The notes under the pieces: generated by a model
Seen by the model: the letters and a program-made list of their open reading frames with translations, nothing else
Database searches by the model: none
What the model was told of the DNA's origin: nothing
Source of the DNA: an uncultured Eggerthella sp.
GTDB taxonomy: Bacteria; Actinomycetota; Coriobacteriia; Coriobacteriales; Eggerthellaceae
Direction of reading: 5' to 3'
Assembly: GCA_900556585.1 (NCBI GenBank)
Contig: USPD01000008.1
Coordinates: 1 to 45,506, forward strand
DNA: 45,506 bases
Shown here: piece after piece, positions 25,637 to 34,645 of the stretch
Numbering within the stretch: the first letter of the stretch is position 1
How the letters are laid out: every line of letters begins with the position of its first letter
Translations under genes and position numbers: made by a program

Positions 25637-27028
25637 ATGACTTCAACGGAATCAGCGCAGGCAGCAGGCCGCGCTTCTTGGTCGGGAAAACTAGCGTTTG
25701 TTCTTGCTGCAGCAGCGTCAGCTGTTGGTTTGGGAAGCATGTGGCGTTTCCCGTACTTGGCAGCAAAGTACGGCGGTGGAACTTTCCTTCTTACCTATTT
25801 AGTATTTGTTTTTACTATTGGTATTGCGCTTTTGCTTCTGGAAACAGCACTTGGTCGTAAAACCGGCCAAAGCTCTATCGGTGCATTTAAAGCATATGGT
25901 AAGAAATATGCATTTATTGGCATTTTGATGTCCGCCGTGCCTTTTATCATTGTTCCGTATTATTGTGTAATTGGTGGTTGGGTAACTAAGTTTTTAGCTT
26001 GTTATGTGACGGGCGACATTGCATCGCTTACCGATGGTGGTGACTATTTCAGTGCCTTTATTGCAAACGGTCCTGAAAGCATCATATTCATGCTTGTGTT
26101 TATGTTCTTAACCTACTTTATTGTTTCTCGTGGTGTTAAGGGCGGTATTGAAAAAGCAAACCTTATCATGATGCCAGCTCTTATTATTATGGCGGCTGGT
26201 GTTGCTATTTATGCACTTACTTTGCCTGGTGCTCTTGAGGGTCTTTCCTATTACTTCGTGCCAGATCCTAGTGCTTTTTCTCCGGAAATGGTAATTTCTG
26301 CACTTGGCCAGACCTTCTTCACGTTATCTCTTGCTATGGGCATTATGGTTACCTATGGTTCTTATCTTGAAAAAAGTGCAAAACTTACTTCTAGCGTTGG
26401 TCAAATCGCGGGCACCACATTTGGTGTTTCCTTGCTTGCTGGTTTAATGATTATTCCTGCCGCATTTGCAGCAATGGGATCGGGCGAAGCAGTTGCTCAG
26501 AATTCTGGTCCTACGCTAATGTTTGTTGTTTTACCTCAGGTATTCAGCGGTTTAGGTGATATAGCGCCTATCATTGGTGGTGTTTTCTTTATTCTGGTTT
26601 TGTTTGCTGCGCTTACTAGTTCAATCTCGTTGGTTGAAACTTGTACATCTATTATCCAGGATGCAACTCACTGTAAGCGTCGTACAGCATTAGTTGTTGT
26701 AGTGTTGTGGACTACCTTAATGGGTATTATTGTCAATCTTGGTTTTGGCACTTTGTCGTTTATCGCTCCATTGGGCGAAGGTTCTACCATTCTTGACTTC
26801 CTTGACTTTATTTCGAATTCAGTCATGATGCCAGTTGTTGCTCTGCTTACTTGTATCTTTATTGGTTGGATTGTTGGTACGAAGTCTATTGAAGATGAGG
26901 TAAAGCTTTCTGCGCCGTTTAAGTTAAGCCGCGTATGGGCAGCAATGATTAAGTATATTGCTCCTGTTGTGCTGGTTATTATTCTGATTGCCTACATTGC
27001 GCAAACTATGGGTCTGTTTACTATGTAA
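25637..27028 (+). CDS. Sodium-dependent transporter, NSS/SNF family
   Basis: A Na+-coupled symporter of the neurotransmitter:sodium family, 463 residues, probably importing an amino acid or similar small molecule. It has about 11 membrane helices. The N-terminal signature reads LAAAASAVGLGSMWRFPYL, abbreviated here to AVGLGSMWRFPYLAAKYGGG across helix 1 (Na+ site), and TSSISLVET falls in the helix 8 region that forms the second Na+ site. The frame is open to 25577, but ATG 25637 fits the family and has a purine-rich AAGAAAGAAG upstream. The substrate cannot be read from the sequence. It is monocistronic, with its own promoter and terminator. Confidence 0.94.
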   Translation: MTSTESAQAAGRASWSGKLAFVLAAAASAVGLGSMWRFPYLAAKYGGGTFLLTYLVFVFTIGIALLLLETALGRKTGQSSIGAFKAYGKKYAFIGILMSAVPFIIVPYYCVIGGWVTKFLACYVTGDIASLTDGGDYFSAFIANGPESIIFMLVFMFLTYFIVSRGVKGGIEKANLIMMPALIIMAAGVAIYALTLPGALEGLSYYFVPDPSAFSPEMVISALGQTFFTLSLAMGIMVTYGSYLEKSAKLTSSVGQIAGTTFGVSLLAGLMIIPAAFAAMGSGEAVAQNSGPTLMFVVLPQVFSGLGDIAPIIGGVFFILVLFAALTSSISLVETCTSIIQDATHCKRRTALVVVVLWTTLMGIIVNLGFGTLSFIAPLGEGSTILDFLDFISNSVMMPVVALLTCIFIGWIVGTKSIEDEVKLSAPFKLSRVWAAMIKYIAPVVLVIILIAYIAQTMGLFTM

Positions 27029-27080
27029 TAAAACGCTTATAACAAGGTTTGCTGCGCGAGAACTAGCACTTTGCATTCTT

Positions 27081-27110
27081 CAAGAGCCCCGTTGGGGCTC
27101 TTGTTATGTT
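27081..27110 (+). terminator. Intrinsic terminator after the NSS transporter
   Basis: A perfect 10-bp stem CAAGAGCCCC (27081-27090) / GGGGCTCTTG (27094-27103) with a GTT loop, followed by TTATGTTT. Confidence 0.9.
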
Positions 27111-27250
27111 TGGTGGTATTATGGTGTGCGCAATATTGCGTTTTCGTTGAAGTATTCGTTGCTTTTACGATGACTTAGGATGCGCAAATAAGACAATAAA
27201 AGGGCAAGGCGTTTGAAGCTTTGCGGAAAACTACTATCAAGGAGAATCAC

Positions 27251-28315
27251 GTGTCTCTTTCAATCGGAATCGTTGGACTTCCAAATGTTGGCAAATCATC
27301 GCTTTTTACGGCTCTGACGAAGAAAAGTGGTTTTGCGGCAAATTATCCTTTTGCAACTATTGAGCCTAATGTAGGTATCGTTCCGGTACCCGACAACCGG
27401 CTTGAGGGCTTGGCGGCAATTGATCATCCTGCAAAAATTGTTCCAGCTACGGTTGAATTTGTGGACATCGCTGGTTTGGTAGCGGGTGCTTCTCAGGGTG
27501 AAGGCTTGGGTAATAAGTTTTTGGCTAACATTCGTGAAACGGATGCAATCTGCGAAGTAGTACGTTTCTTTACTGATCCAAATGTGGAACATGTATCCCG
27601 CAAGGTTGACCCTCAAAGTGATGTTGAAACTATCAAAACTGAATTGGTTTTAGCGGATATGGGAACTATTGAAAAGGCACTTCCTCGTTTAGAAAAGGAA
27701 GCAAAGCGTGATAAATCCGCTGTACTTAAGTTTGAAACCGCCAAAAAGGTGCTTGACGGCTTGAATGAAGGCCACCGTGCATTGTCGCTCGATTTATCCG
27801 ACGACGAAAAGGCTTCTATCAAGGAGCTGTGCCTTCTTACTATGAAGCCATTGCTCTACATTGCTAATGTTGATGAAAGCCAGCTTAATGCTGAGCTTCC
27901 TGAAATTGATGGGCAGCAGCCAGTTCCAATTTGCGCCAAAACTGAAGCGGATTTGGCTGAACTTGAACCAGAAGAAGCTCAGATGTTCTTGGATGAGTTG
28001 GGGTTAGATGAATCAGGTCTTGCTCGTTTGGTTCGCGAAGCATATAAGCTTCTGGGCTTGCAAAGCTTCTTTACTAGTGGCGAAACAGAAACACGTGCTT
28101 GGACCATTCCTGTGGGCGCAAAAGCTCCTCAAGCAGCAGGCGTTATTCATACTGACTTTGAGCGCGGTTTCATTAAAGCGGAAACTGCTTCGTATAACGA
28201 CTACGTTGAACTTGGCGGCGAAAAGGGCTGCCGTGATGCCGGTAAGCTTCGTCAAGAAGGCAAAGATTATGTAGTGCAGGATGGTGACGTTATGCACTTT
28301 AAGTTTAATGTATAA
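27251..28315 (+). CDS. ychF: Redox-regulated ATPase YchF (OLA1 family)
   Basis: A ribosome-associated P-loop ATPase of the Obg/TRAFAC class, 354 residues. The P-loop GLPNVGKSS is at 9-17, then ANYPFATIEPNVG (G2), FVDIAGLVAGA (G3), the coiled-coil region with LPRLEKEAKRD, and the C-terminal TGS domain with TRAWTIPVGAKAPQAAG, FIKAE and GKDYVVQDGDVMHFKFNV in short form at the end. The frame is open to 27221, but GTG 27251 matches the family start and has AAGGAG (27239-27244). The gap after it to 28578 (263 bases) holds a weak GAGC/GCTC hairpin followed by T7 near 28403-28424 and nothing else clear. Confidence 0.97.
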   Translation: MSLSIGIVGLPNVGKSSLFTALTKKSGFAANYPFATIEPNVGIVPVPDNRLEGLAAIDHPAKIVPATVEFVDIAGLVAGASQGEGLGNKFLANIRETDAICEVVRFFTDPNVEHVSRKVDPQSDVETIKTELVLADMGTIEKALPRLEKEAKRDKSAVLKFETAKKVLDGLNEGHRALSLDLSDDEKASIKELCLLTMKPLLYIANVDESQLNAELPEIDGQQPVPICAKTEADLAELEPEEAQMFLDELGLDESGLARLVREAYKLLGLQSFFTSGETETRAWTIPVGAKAPQAAGVIHTDFERGFIKAETASYNDYVELGGEKGCRDAGKLRQEGKDYVVQDGDVMHFKFNV

Positions 28316-28578
28316 GTAATTGAGTTTTTTAAGAAACGAGTTGAGCCATGCTTGGCTTTCAAATGTAGTTGCAGTTTGATGATTGCATTTTCATTTGAAG
28401 GGTGAGCTTCTGGCTCTTTTTTTACATAATGAGTAATGTTGTAGCTAAATTTGTTGTTGATAGAAGGGGTTTTAAGGGAATCCTGCGTTGTAAATAAAAG
28501 CTTTGTAGAGCGTTGGATTAAATCAATAGTGCTATTCTGTTGAAGCGAAGAAAACTTGGCAGAGGTTATGGGGGCACT

Positions 28579-29745
28579 ATGCAGTTGCGCGAAATGGGGA
28601 AAACCGGCATTAAAGTTTCACCATTAGGGTTTGGTGTTATGCGCTTGCCTTTAAAAGATGGTGGAAAAACAGCCAATAGTACAACGATAGATAGCGTTGA
28701 TGTAGACACTTCAATTGCGATGATTCGCCACGCAATTGATGAAGGCATTAACTACTTTGACACGGCTTACAACTACGTTTCGGGGTCTTCGGAAGTTATT
28801 TTGGGCCAGGCGCTTAAGGATGGCTACCGCGAAAAGGTATATGTTGCCTCCAAATCACCTGCTTGGCTTTATAAGTCTCCTGAAGATTTCGATCGCTTTT
28901 TAGACGAACAGCTTGAACGCTTGCAGATGGATTATTTGGATTTCTATTTGTTGCATTCAATGAATGGAGGTAGCTGGAAAAAGACGGTTCGCAATAATGC
29001 TGTTGAATCAATGGTTCGTGCCAAGGAAAGTGGAAAAGTTAAGCACATTGGTTTTTCTTTTCATGATGACTTGGAACTGTTTGAAGAAATATTAAACGCA
29101 GCTGATTGGGATTTCTGCCAAATTCAGCTGAACTATTATGACCGCGATTATCAGGCTGGTGTTAAAGGCGCAAAAATGGCAGCAGAACGCGGCATGGGCG
29201 TTGTGGTTATGGAACCGTTGCGCGGTGGATTGCTGGTCGATTTGCCGCAAACCGCGCAAGATGTGTTTGATAATTCTGGCTATAATCGCAGCAATGTAGA
29301 ATGGTCATTTGATTGGTTGTGGAATATGCCCGAAATATCTTGCGTGCTTTCTGGTATGACTACGCCTGATCAGCTAAATGAAAATCTAACTTATATGAAA
29401 CGTGCTTCGGTTGGCATGTTTAGTGCTGAAGAACAAAAAGTAGTAGATGATGCCAAGGCTGCACTAGATGCAAAGGCAGCAATTCCTTGCACGGGGTGCA
29501 ACTATTGTGTGGATATGTGCCCTAACAAAATAGCAATTCCGTATAACTTCCGTGCTTATAATATGGGTGTTTTGTACGACAACATGGATTTGGCAAAAGA
29601 ATTTTATGCTGATGAAGTATTAAGTTATGGACGCCGTGCTGAACATTGCACGAGCTGTGGAACATGTGAAGAAATTTGTCCTCAGCACATTAAAATTAGC
29701 GAATGGCTTCCAAAAGTTGATGAATTGCTTAATACAGACAAATAA
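28579..29745 (+). CDS. Aldo/keto reductase with C-terminal 2x[4Fe-4S] ferredoxin domain
   Basis: A 388-residue fusion protein. The N-terminal ~300 residues form the aldo/keto reductase barrel: MGKTGIKVSPLGFG, then DTAYNY (catalytic Asp/Tyr), VASKSP (Lys) and LHSMNG (His). The C-terminus carries two 4Fe-4S motifs, CTGCNYCVDMCP and CTSCGTCEEICP. This combination is common in anaerobes and probably couples NAD(P)H or ferredoxin to an unknown carbonyl substrate. The frame is open to TTG 28540, but ATG 28579 matches the family and follows a G-rich site. It is probably monocistronic; a terminator hairpin follows at 29812. Confidence 0.93.
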   Translation: MQLREMGKTGIKVSPLGFGVMRLPLKDGGKTANSTTIDSVDVDTSIAMIRHAIDEGINYFDTAYNYVSGSSEVILGQALKDGYREKVYVASKSPAWLYKSPEDFDRFLDEQLERLQMDYLDFYLLHSMNGGSWKKTVRNNAVESMVRAKESGKVKHIGFSFHDDLELFEEILNAADWDFCQIQLNYYDRDYQAGVKGAKMAAERGMGVVVMEPLRGGLLVDLPQTAQDVFDNSGYNRSNVEWSFDWLWNMPEISCVLSGMTTPDQLNENLTYMKRASVGMFSAEEQKVVDDAKAALDAKAAIPCTGCNYCVDMCPNKIAIPYNFRAYNMGVLYDNMDLAKEFYADEVLSYGRRAEHCTSCGTCEEICPQHIKISEWLPKVDELLNTDK

Positions 29746-29811
29746 TAAATAGTTACTTTAATTTAAGATAAATTTCGTTTCGTCATTTATAATTAGTAGA
29801 TACGGTAACAA

Positions 29812-29859
29812 AAGTGCGTTTATACGGTTAGCATTAAAGTATAGGCGCACTTCTTTGTT
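29812..29859 (+). terminator. Terminator-like hairpin between the aldo/keto reductase gene and larB
   Basis: A 14-bp stem (29812-29825 with 29839-29852, including two G.T pairs), a 13-base loop, then CTTTGTTAA. Confidence 0.7.
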
Positions 29860-29929
29860 AATGTGGAATTACTAGGCCGCTAGAGTATCATGATTTGGCA
29901 ATACTACAATTACATAAAGAAGGGGTAGT

Positions 29930-30697
29930 ATGCATTCGGATGAAATTGAACGAATATTGACTGACGTTTCGCAAGGCGCTCTTTCTGTTGAAGATGCCCT
30001 TCTAGCTTTGAAAAAAGAACCCTTTACAGATCTGGGTTATGCCAAAGTCGATCATCATCGGGCACTTCGCCAAAATGCAGCAGAAGTAGTATACGGGGCG
30101 GGTAAAACGCCTGAACAAATTGCAGGCATAGTTACCACTCTTCAGCAAGAAGGCGAAAAAACCGTTCTTATTACGCGCTTAAAGCCTGAAGCTGCAGCGT
30201 TTTTGCGTACCTCTTTGCCTTTGAACTATCATGAGCTTTCTGGTGTTGGCATTGTGGGGCCTATGCCAGAGCCAACTGGAAACGGAAACATCGTTATTGC
30301 TTGTGCTGGTACGAGCGACCTGCCTGTTGCCGAAGAAGCAGCGCTTACTGCAGAGGTACTAGGGAACAAGGTGGTTCGACTTTTTGATGTAGGGGTTGCG
30401 GGTCTGCATCGTTTGCTTGCGCATACTGACGACATTATGAGTGCGCAGGTTATTGTTGCAATTGCAGGAATGGAAGGCGCGCTTGCTAGTGTTATTGGCG
30501 GAATGGCATCTTGTCCTGTTATCGCGGTGCCTACTAGTGTTGGCTATGGCGCCTCTTTCAATGGGGTAGCTGCGTTGCTATCAATGTTGAATTCATGTGC
30601 TAGTGGGGTAAGTGTTGTAAATATTGACAATGGATTTGGTGCAGCATTTCAGGCGCATCTTATTAATCATCTGCCCGGGAAAACAAAGGAGCACTAA
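29930..30697 (+). CDS. larB: LarB, nickel-pincer cofactor biosynthesis carboxylase
   Basis: Carboxylates and hydrolyses nicotinic acid adenine dinucleotide, the first step in making the nickel-pincer (NPN) cofactor of lactate racemase and related enzymes. The 255-residue protein has the LarB N-terminal arm and the PurE-like core with GTSDLPVAEEA, DVGVAGLHRLL, AGMEGALASVIGGM and VPTSVGYGAS. Residues D41, E182 and C223 (MLNSCASG) fall at the positions of the known catalytic Asp, Glu and Cys. ATG 29930 follows AGAAGGGG (29918-29925). A half-length LarC lies 108 bases downstream; LarA and LarE are not in the window. Confidence 0.95.
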   Translation: MHSDEIERILTDVSQGALSVEDALLALKKEPFTDLGYAKVDHHRALRQNAAEVVYGAGKTPEQIAGIVTTLQQEGEKTVLITRLKPEAAAFLRTSLPLNYHELSGVGIVGPMPEPTGNGNIVIACAGTSDLPVAEEAALTAEVLGNKVVRLFDVGVAGLHRLLAHTDDIMSAQVIVAIAGMEGALASVIGGMASCPVIAVPTSVGYGASFNGVAALLSMLNSCASGVSVVNIDNGFGAAFQAHLINHLPGKTKEH

Positions 30698-30805
30698 GGG
30701 CGCCAAAACGGAGTGTAAAAGCAGTAAGAAAAACAGAGTACGAAAGTATCAGGGGCGCAGAACGCTTAAACTACAAGAAATGATTTAAAACGTTAGGAAT
30801 GTAGT

Positions 30806-31354
30806 ATGCAAATTCATTTAGATCTTCACGAAAACGCAACTCGTGGTCAAATTTTGGATACATTGCTAGACAACATGGATGAAGCAGCTCGCAAGGAATT
30901 CGACTACATTGTTAATCATGCTGTTATTACAGATAAGCATCATCATTCTATTGTGGAGGTTCGCCAAAGCATCGATGCACTTACCGTGCCAGATCAAGTG
31001 AAGGCCGACCTTCATACGGTATACGAAATATTGGCTGGCGCAGAAGCTAAAGTTCATGGTTGCTCTGTAGAAGAAACTCACTTTCATGAAGTGGGTAACG
31101 CAAGTGGTATTCGCAATGCGCTCGCAATTTGTGCGGCGTTTTATGTGCTTTCGCCCGATGAGGTTATTGCAACCCCCTTGCAAGCTGGCGAAGGTGAAAT
31201 TGAGTGCGCACACGGCACGCTTTCTCTTCCAGCACCTGCAACTGCCGCTATTATTGAAGATCTTCCTTGGGCGAAAGATCGCCTTCCAGGTGAGCGCTGC
31301 ACTCCAACATCGGCTGCTATTATTAAGCATTTTGTTACGAGCTTCGAAGAATAG
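30806..31354 (+). CDS. LarC N-terminal-half protein (truncated nickel insertion protein)
   Basis: A 182-residue protein similar to only the first half of LarC (DUF111), which inserts nickel into the pincer cofactor using CTP. Recognisable blocks are the HFHEVG motif (VEETHFHEVGN), the DEVIATPLQAGEGEIECAHG region, and LPAPATAAIIEDLP ending in CTPTSAAII. The usual opening YxDCFSGISGDM is replaced by LDLHENATRGQ, so the Asp/Cys/Ser residues there are altered. There is no LarC2 half in any frame downstream; the next gene is a kinase. It may be a natural LarC1-like form, an adapted paralogue, or a gene that lost its 3' half. ATG 30806 lies 108 bases after larB. Confidence 0.82.
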   Translation: MQIHLDLHENATRGQILDTLLDNMDEAARKEFDYIVNHAVITDKHHHSIVEVRQSIDALTVPDQVKADLHTVYEILAGAEAKVHGCSVEETHFHEVGNASGIRNALAICAAFYVLSPDEVIATPLQAGEGEIECAHGTLSLPAPATAAIIEDLPWAKDRLPGERCTPTSAAIIKHFVTSFEE

Positions 31355-31376
31355 TTAAACAAACATCGTATGATAG

Positions 31377-31423
31377 TTCCTAGGCGGGTTTTGTTCGTAT
31401 ATCTGCCTAGGAATTATTGTTTT
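31377..31423 (+). terminator. Intrinsic terminator after the larC-like gene
   Basis: TTCCTAGGC (31377-31385) pairs perfectly with GCCTAGGAA (31405-31413), extendable inward by three G.T/G-C pairs, followed by TTATTGTTTTG. It overlaps an open frame upstream of the kinase and supports a downstream kinase start. Confidence 0.75.
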
Positions 31424-31462
31424 GTGGGCGTGTGGCACCGAGCAGTTTCGAAAGGCTGGTTT

Positions 31463-33526
31463 GTGAAGTTACCTTGGCGCAAACATAGAAGTGAATACGC
31501 TGATGATTATGACTATTACGAGGATACTGATCCTTATCAAGACATGGCGCGCTATGGTGATGAAACTCGCGCTCTATCGCGGCGTGGCCGGTCAGATGCA
31601 AATTCTGTAAATGGTGATCAAGACTACGATTTCTTCCAGGCTGCTGCTGGATATGACACTGCCGCTGGATATGAAGCTGTCAGTAATGCCAATGAAGACC
31701 TTCTGCTTGATCGTTACGTTGTTCTTGATGAGGCGGGAAGCGGCGCGTTTGGTTCAGTTGTTTTGGCGTGGGATACCCGAATTCAGCGACGGGTTGCCAT
31801 TAAATGCATGCCTCTTGAAGACAACGAATCGCTTCCAAGTCAAGGTGCAAGCATTCTAGTTGATGAGCGTCCTTTTGATACCTCTCGTGTTGCAGGGCTT
31901 GATGAGGCGCGAACTGCGGCAATGCTTTCAGATGCTTCGATTGTTTCGGTATATGATTTTGAAGTAAGTAACAATATGGCGTATCTCATTCTTGAGTACG
32001 TTGACGGCATGGCACTTGCTGATTTGCTTGCGCAGTATCCAGACGAAATAAACGCTGATATTGTTGCGTATGTATTCAAAACTGTGGCGCATGCACTTAC
32101 GGTTGCTCATAAGCATCATGTCCTCCACCTTGATATTAAGCCTGAAAATGTTTTAATTGACCGCCAAGGCCAGGTTAAAGTGACTGATTTTGGCTTGGCA
32201 CGTTTGGCTACGGAGTCGGGGTATGGTATTGCGACGGGCGGCACTATCGGCTATATGCCGCCTGAACAAATGACAGGTCAAGAACTTGATGAGCGTTGCG
32301 ACCAGTGGGCGCTTGCAAGTCTTACCTATGAAATGATTTCAGGGGGAAATCCCTTTATTGTTGATAAGCTTCGCGATGCGGAAGATGCAATTTATGATGC
32401 CGAGTTAGTTATTCCGTCATTGTGTATGGATGGTCTTGATGCGGACATCGACGATATTTTGTTTTGCGCATTAGATCCTGATCCACAAGAGCGCTACGAT
32501 TCTGTGAAAGATTTTGCCGAACAATTGCAGCCTTGTTTGGGTAGCACTCGAAAAGGCAAAAACGCGCTAAAACGCTTGGTAGGGACGCCTGAAATTGAAG
32601 ATGATTTAGACGGAACCACTGAAGGTTTTGAATATGATGAAGACCATGACGGTTTCATTGATGATACGCGTGAGCCTTTTTATTCAGAGCCTTGGTATAT
32701 GTCGCCACGTATGCGTTCTTTTGGATTGAGAACGTGGGCAGTAGCGGCTGTAATCATTTTGATAGTTCTAGGAGTTAACGCTCTTATTGGTGTGGGTGCA
32801 TGGTTAAACCAGCCAATTGTGTGGGGCGTGCTTCTTGCGTGCGTGGTGGTGACGGCGGTTCTTCCTCATGCAGGGGCACTTATAGCGGGCGAGGGATTTG
32901 GCGTTGTGATGTGCGCATGTGGTGCCCCGCTTCCTGGTATCGTGCTCATGGCAGCAACGGTGCCTTGGTGGTTTTATTGTGCCCGTTTTTCTGTTGAGGG
33001 AACCGATGTTGGCTTGGCGTCAGTTATTTTTGGCGCTGTGGGATTAGGACCATTAACCCCATTTGTGGCAGGCTTCCTTTTGCCAGTGCGTGACGCTATT
33101 ATTTCAACACTCTATGCTGCACTAGTTGCAGTTTTATTTGCGGGACTAGGGTCAGGGTCACTTTTGAACTGGAATATGCTTGCGTATATTGGCACTTCTG
33201 TTGGCTCTGGCTTTATCGATACGCTGCTACAGGTAATCACGCAGCCTTCTACTTGGATAACTATTCTTGCTTGGGTGCTTGCTAGTGTTGTGGTATCGCT
33301 TTTGTGTGGTACTGGCAAAAAAGTTTGGGGCGTATTAGGCATGCTTGCTGCGGGGGCTTTGTTAATTGCAGGGCTTATTGCTGGATCGTTGCTTGATACG
33401 TTAGGCGAGCAACTGTTAGCAGATCCAATGTTTCTTGCGCCTACTCTTGGGGCTTTGGCTATTGGAACATTTTTGGCAAGCGTGGCTATTCCGGCGCGAA
33501 CACAGGAAGATTATTTTGAAGAATAG
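31463..33526 (+). CDS. Serine/threonine protein kinase fused to a polytopic membrane domain
   Basis: A 687-residue fusion. The N-terminal ~80 residues are rich in Asp/Tyr and low in complexity. A Hanks-type kinase follows: glycine loop GSGAFGSV (92-99), Lys114 in VAIK, alpha-C Glu at about 149, catalytic loop HLDIKPENV with Asp224 and Asn229, DFG at 242-244, and YMPPEQ. The Arg of HRD is Leu, so this is a non-RD kinase. Unlike PknB-type receptors, which have one helix and an outer sensor, the C-terminal ~250 residues form about 8-10 hydrophobic helices with no PASTA repeats. The frame is open to 31370, but GTG 31463 has AAAGG (31451-31455) and avoids the terminator. It is convergent with the phospholipase gene, with 6 bases between stops. 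Confidence 0.9.
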   Translation: MKLPWRKHRSEYADDYDYYEDTDPYQDMARYGDETRALSRRGRSDANSVNGDQDYDFFQAAAGYDTAAGYEAVSNANEDLLLDRYVVLDEAGSGAFGSVVLAWDTRIQRRVAIKCMPLEDNESLPSQGASILVDERPFDTSRVAGLDEARTAAMLSDASIVSVYDFEVSNNMAYLILEYVDGMALADLLAQYPDEINADIVAYVFKTVAHALTVAHKHHVLHLDIKPENVLIDRQGQVKVTDFGLARLATESGYGIATGGTIGYMPPEQMTGQELDERCDQWALASLTYEMISGGNPFIVDKLRDAEDAIYDAELVIPSLCMDGLDADIDDILFCALDPDPQERYDSVKDFAEQLQPCLGSTRKGKNALKRLVGTPEIEDDLDGTTEGFEYDEDHDGFIDDTREPFYSEPWYMSPRMRSFGLRTWAVAAVIILIVLGVNALIGVGAWLNQPIVWGVLLACVVVTAVLPHAGALIAGEGFGVVMCACGAPLPGIVLMAATVPWWFYCARFSVEGTDVGLASVIFGAVGLGPLTPFVAGFLLPVRDAIISTLYAALVAVLFAGLGSGSLLNWNMLAYIGTSVGSGFIDTLLQVITQPSTWITILAWVLASVVVSLLCGTGKKVWGVLGMLAAGALLIAGLIAGSLLDTLGEQLLADPMFLAPTLGALAIGTFLASVAIPARTQEDYFEE

Positions 33527-33532
33527 TGCTGT

Positions 33533-34471
33533 TTAGGCGCAGGCTGGCTTTCCTGAGAAATTCAAATTGCGGCAGAGTGCAATAGTCTCATCAAGGGAAA
33601 GTGATCCGCTGATAAAGTGCGGAATAACGGTATTCGCCTCTTCTAGAGTGTTCGTAAAAATATCTTCAAAACTTGTTGTATGGCATTCGTTTGTAAAAGG
33701 ATCTACCCATACGTTGTGTTCGTGATTATCAAAGGCACTTTCGGTTAATGCAAGGGGCCTATGGCAGAATGCTTGCGCAAAAGAATGCCTTCTAAACCTG
33801 CGTTCCACTACACCATAAAGATTTCGTTTAAAGCCATGGGGAGAATACGTGGCACATTGAATTTTGCGGTAGTTATGAACGCTTTTTTCAAAAAGATTCG
33901 CAGGCGAAAGACGTTGGTATGTCTCCCAAAAAGTTGAACAAACCGCATGAGAAATTGCTGCAAGCGTTCCTTCGTTTGCTTGAAGTATCTCTTTATAAGG
34001 TTTAAATGATGAAACGGTGTGCCCTGTGTGCGTGTAGAGGATCATTTCGTCCAATTCGCTTTCAATGACAGCATGTACCTCGTGGCCATCACGTTTATCT
34101 AGGCCTTCAATTCCAGCATTGCATAAGGCAAATTGTTGTGCGTATACGAAAGGATGCGCGGCGCGGTCGAGTAAGTAGTGGCACAAAAAACCCGCTCCAA
34201 ATGCGCGAACTACTTCTTTTTTGTTGGAGGGCGTTTTTTCTGGTGATTTAGAAATGGAATAAATCAAATGAGCAGGCTTTTTGTCATGCATGAGACTGCC
34301 TAAGTTACGATACGGCGCAAGAGAAGGGGATACCACGCAGAAGAATAGAGGGTCAGGCCCTTGGCTTCCCAAGGCAAATGCATCGCGCTGTTCTTTTGTT
34401 TTAATGAACGAAGTGGCAGGACGCGTGAGCATTTCTCTAGCAAATTGATCATGGGTGATAATTGCTGGCAT
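33533..34471 (-). CDS. Zinc-dependent phospholipase C-like protein
   Basis: A 312-residue protein with the Zn_dep_PLPC layout found in uncharacterised bacterial proteins: an N-terminal THDQFA, then LGSQGPDPLFF, LMHDKK, the metal-ligand block GAGFLCHYLLDRAAHPF, and a second block HEVHAVIESELDEMI. The histidines and acidic residues fit a three-zinc site. Phospholipase activity is a family inference and is not shown. There is no signal peptide, so a cytoplasmic location is likely. The start codon (complement of 34469-34471) follows AAAGGGAGG on the minus strand. It is one of only three minus-strand genes here and is divergent from the MFS gene across a 387-base gap. Confidence 0.82.
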   Translation of the reverse strand: MPAIITHDQFAREMLTRPATSFIKTKEQRDAFALGSQGPDPLFFCVVSPSLAPYRNLGSLMHDKKPAHLIYSISKSPEKTPSNKKEVVRAFGAGFLCHYLLDRAAHPFVYAQQFALCNAGIEGLDKRDGHEVHAVIESELDEMILYTHTGHTVSSFKPYKEILQANEGTLAAISHAVCSTFWETYQRLSPANLFEKSVHNYRKIQCATYSPHGFKRNLYGVVERRFRRHSFAQAFCHRPLALTESAFDNHEHNVWVDPFTNECHTTSFEDIFTNTLEEANTVIPHFISGSLSLDETIALCRNLNFSGKPACA

Positions 34472-34645
34472 AAAATCCTCCCTTTCGTTGTGCGCCGTTT
34501 GATTTTTCCTATCACAATAAGTAACTCTTTTATTGTACGAAATTCATATTTTTTATTCTTTACAGTTTTTTAAAACTTTCAGTTCCAGCAAAACGTATAC
34601 TTTTGAACGTTTGAAATATGGCTTGGACTTAGAACAATTTTACGT

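Noticed and set aside
31370..31462. N-terminal extension of the kinase
   Set aside because: The open frame covers a terminator hairpin and lacks a ribosome site; GTG 31463 has one.
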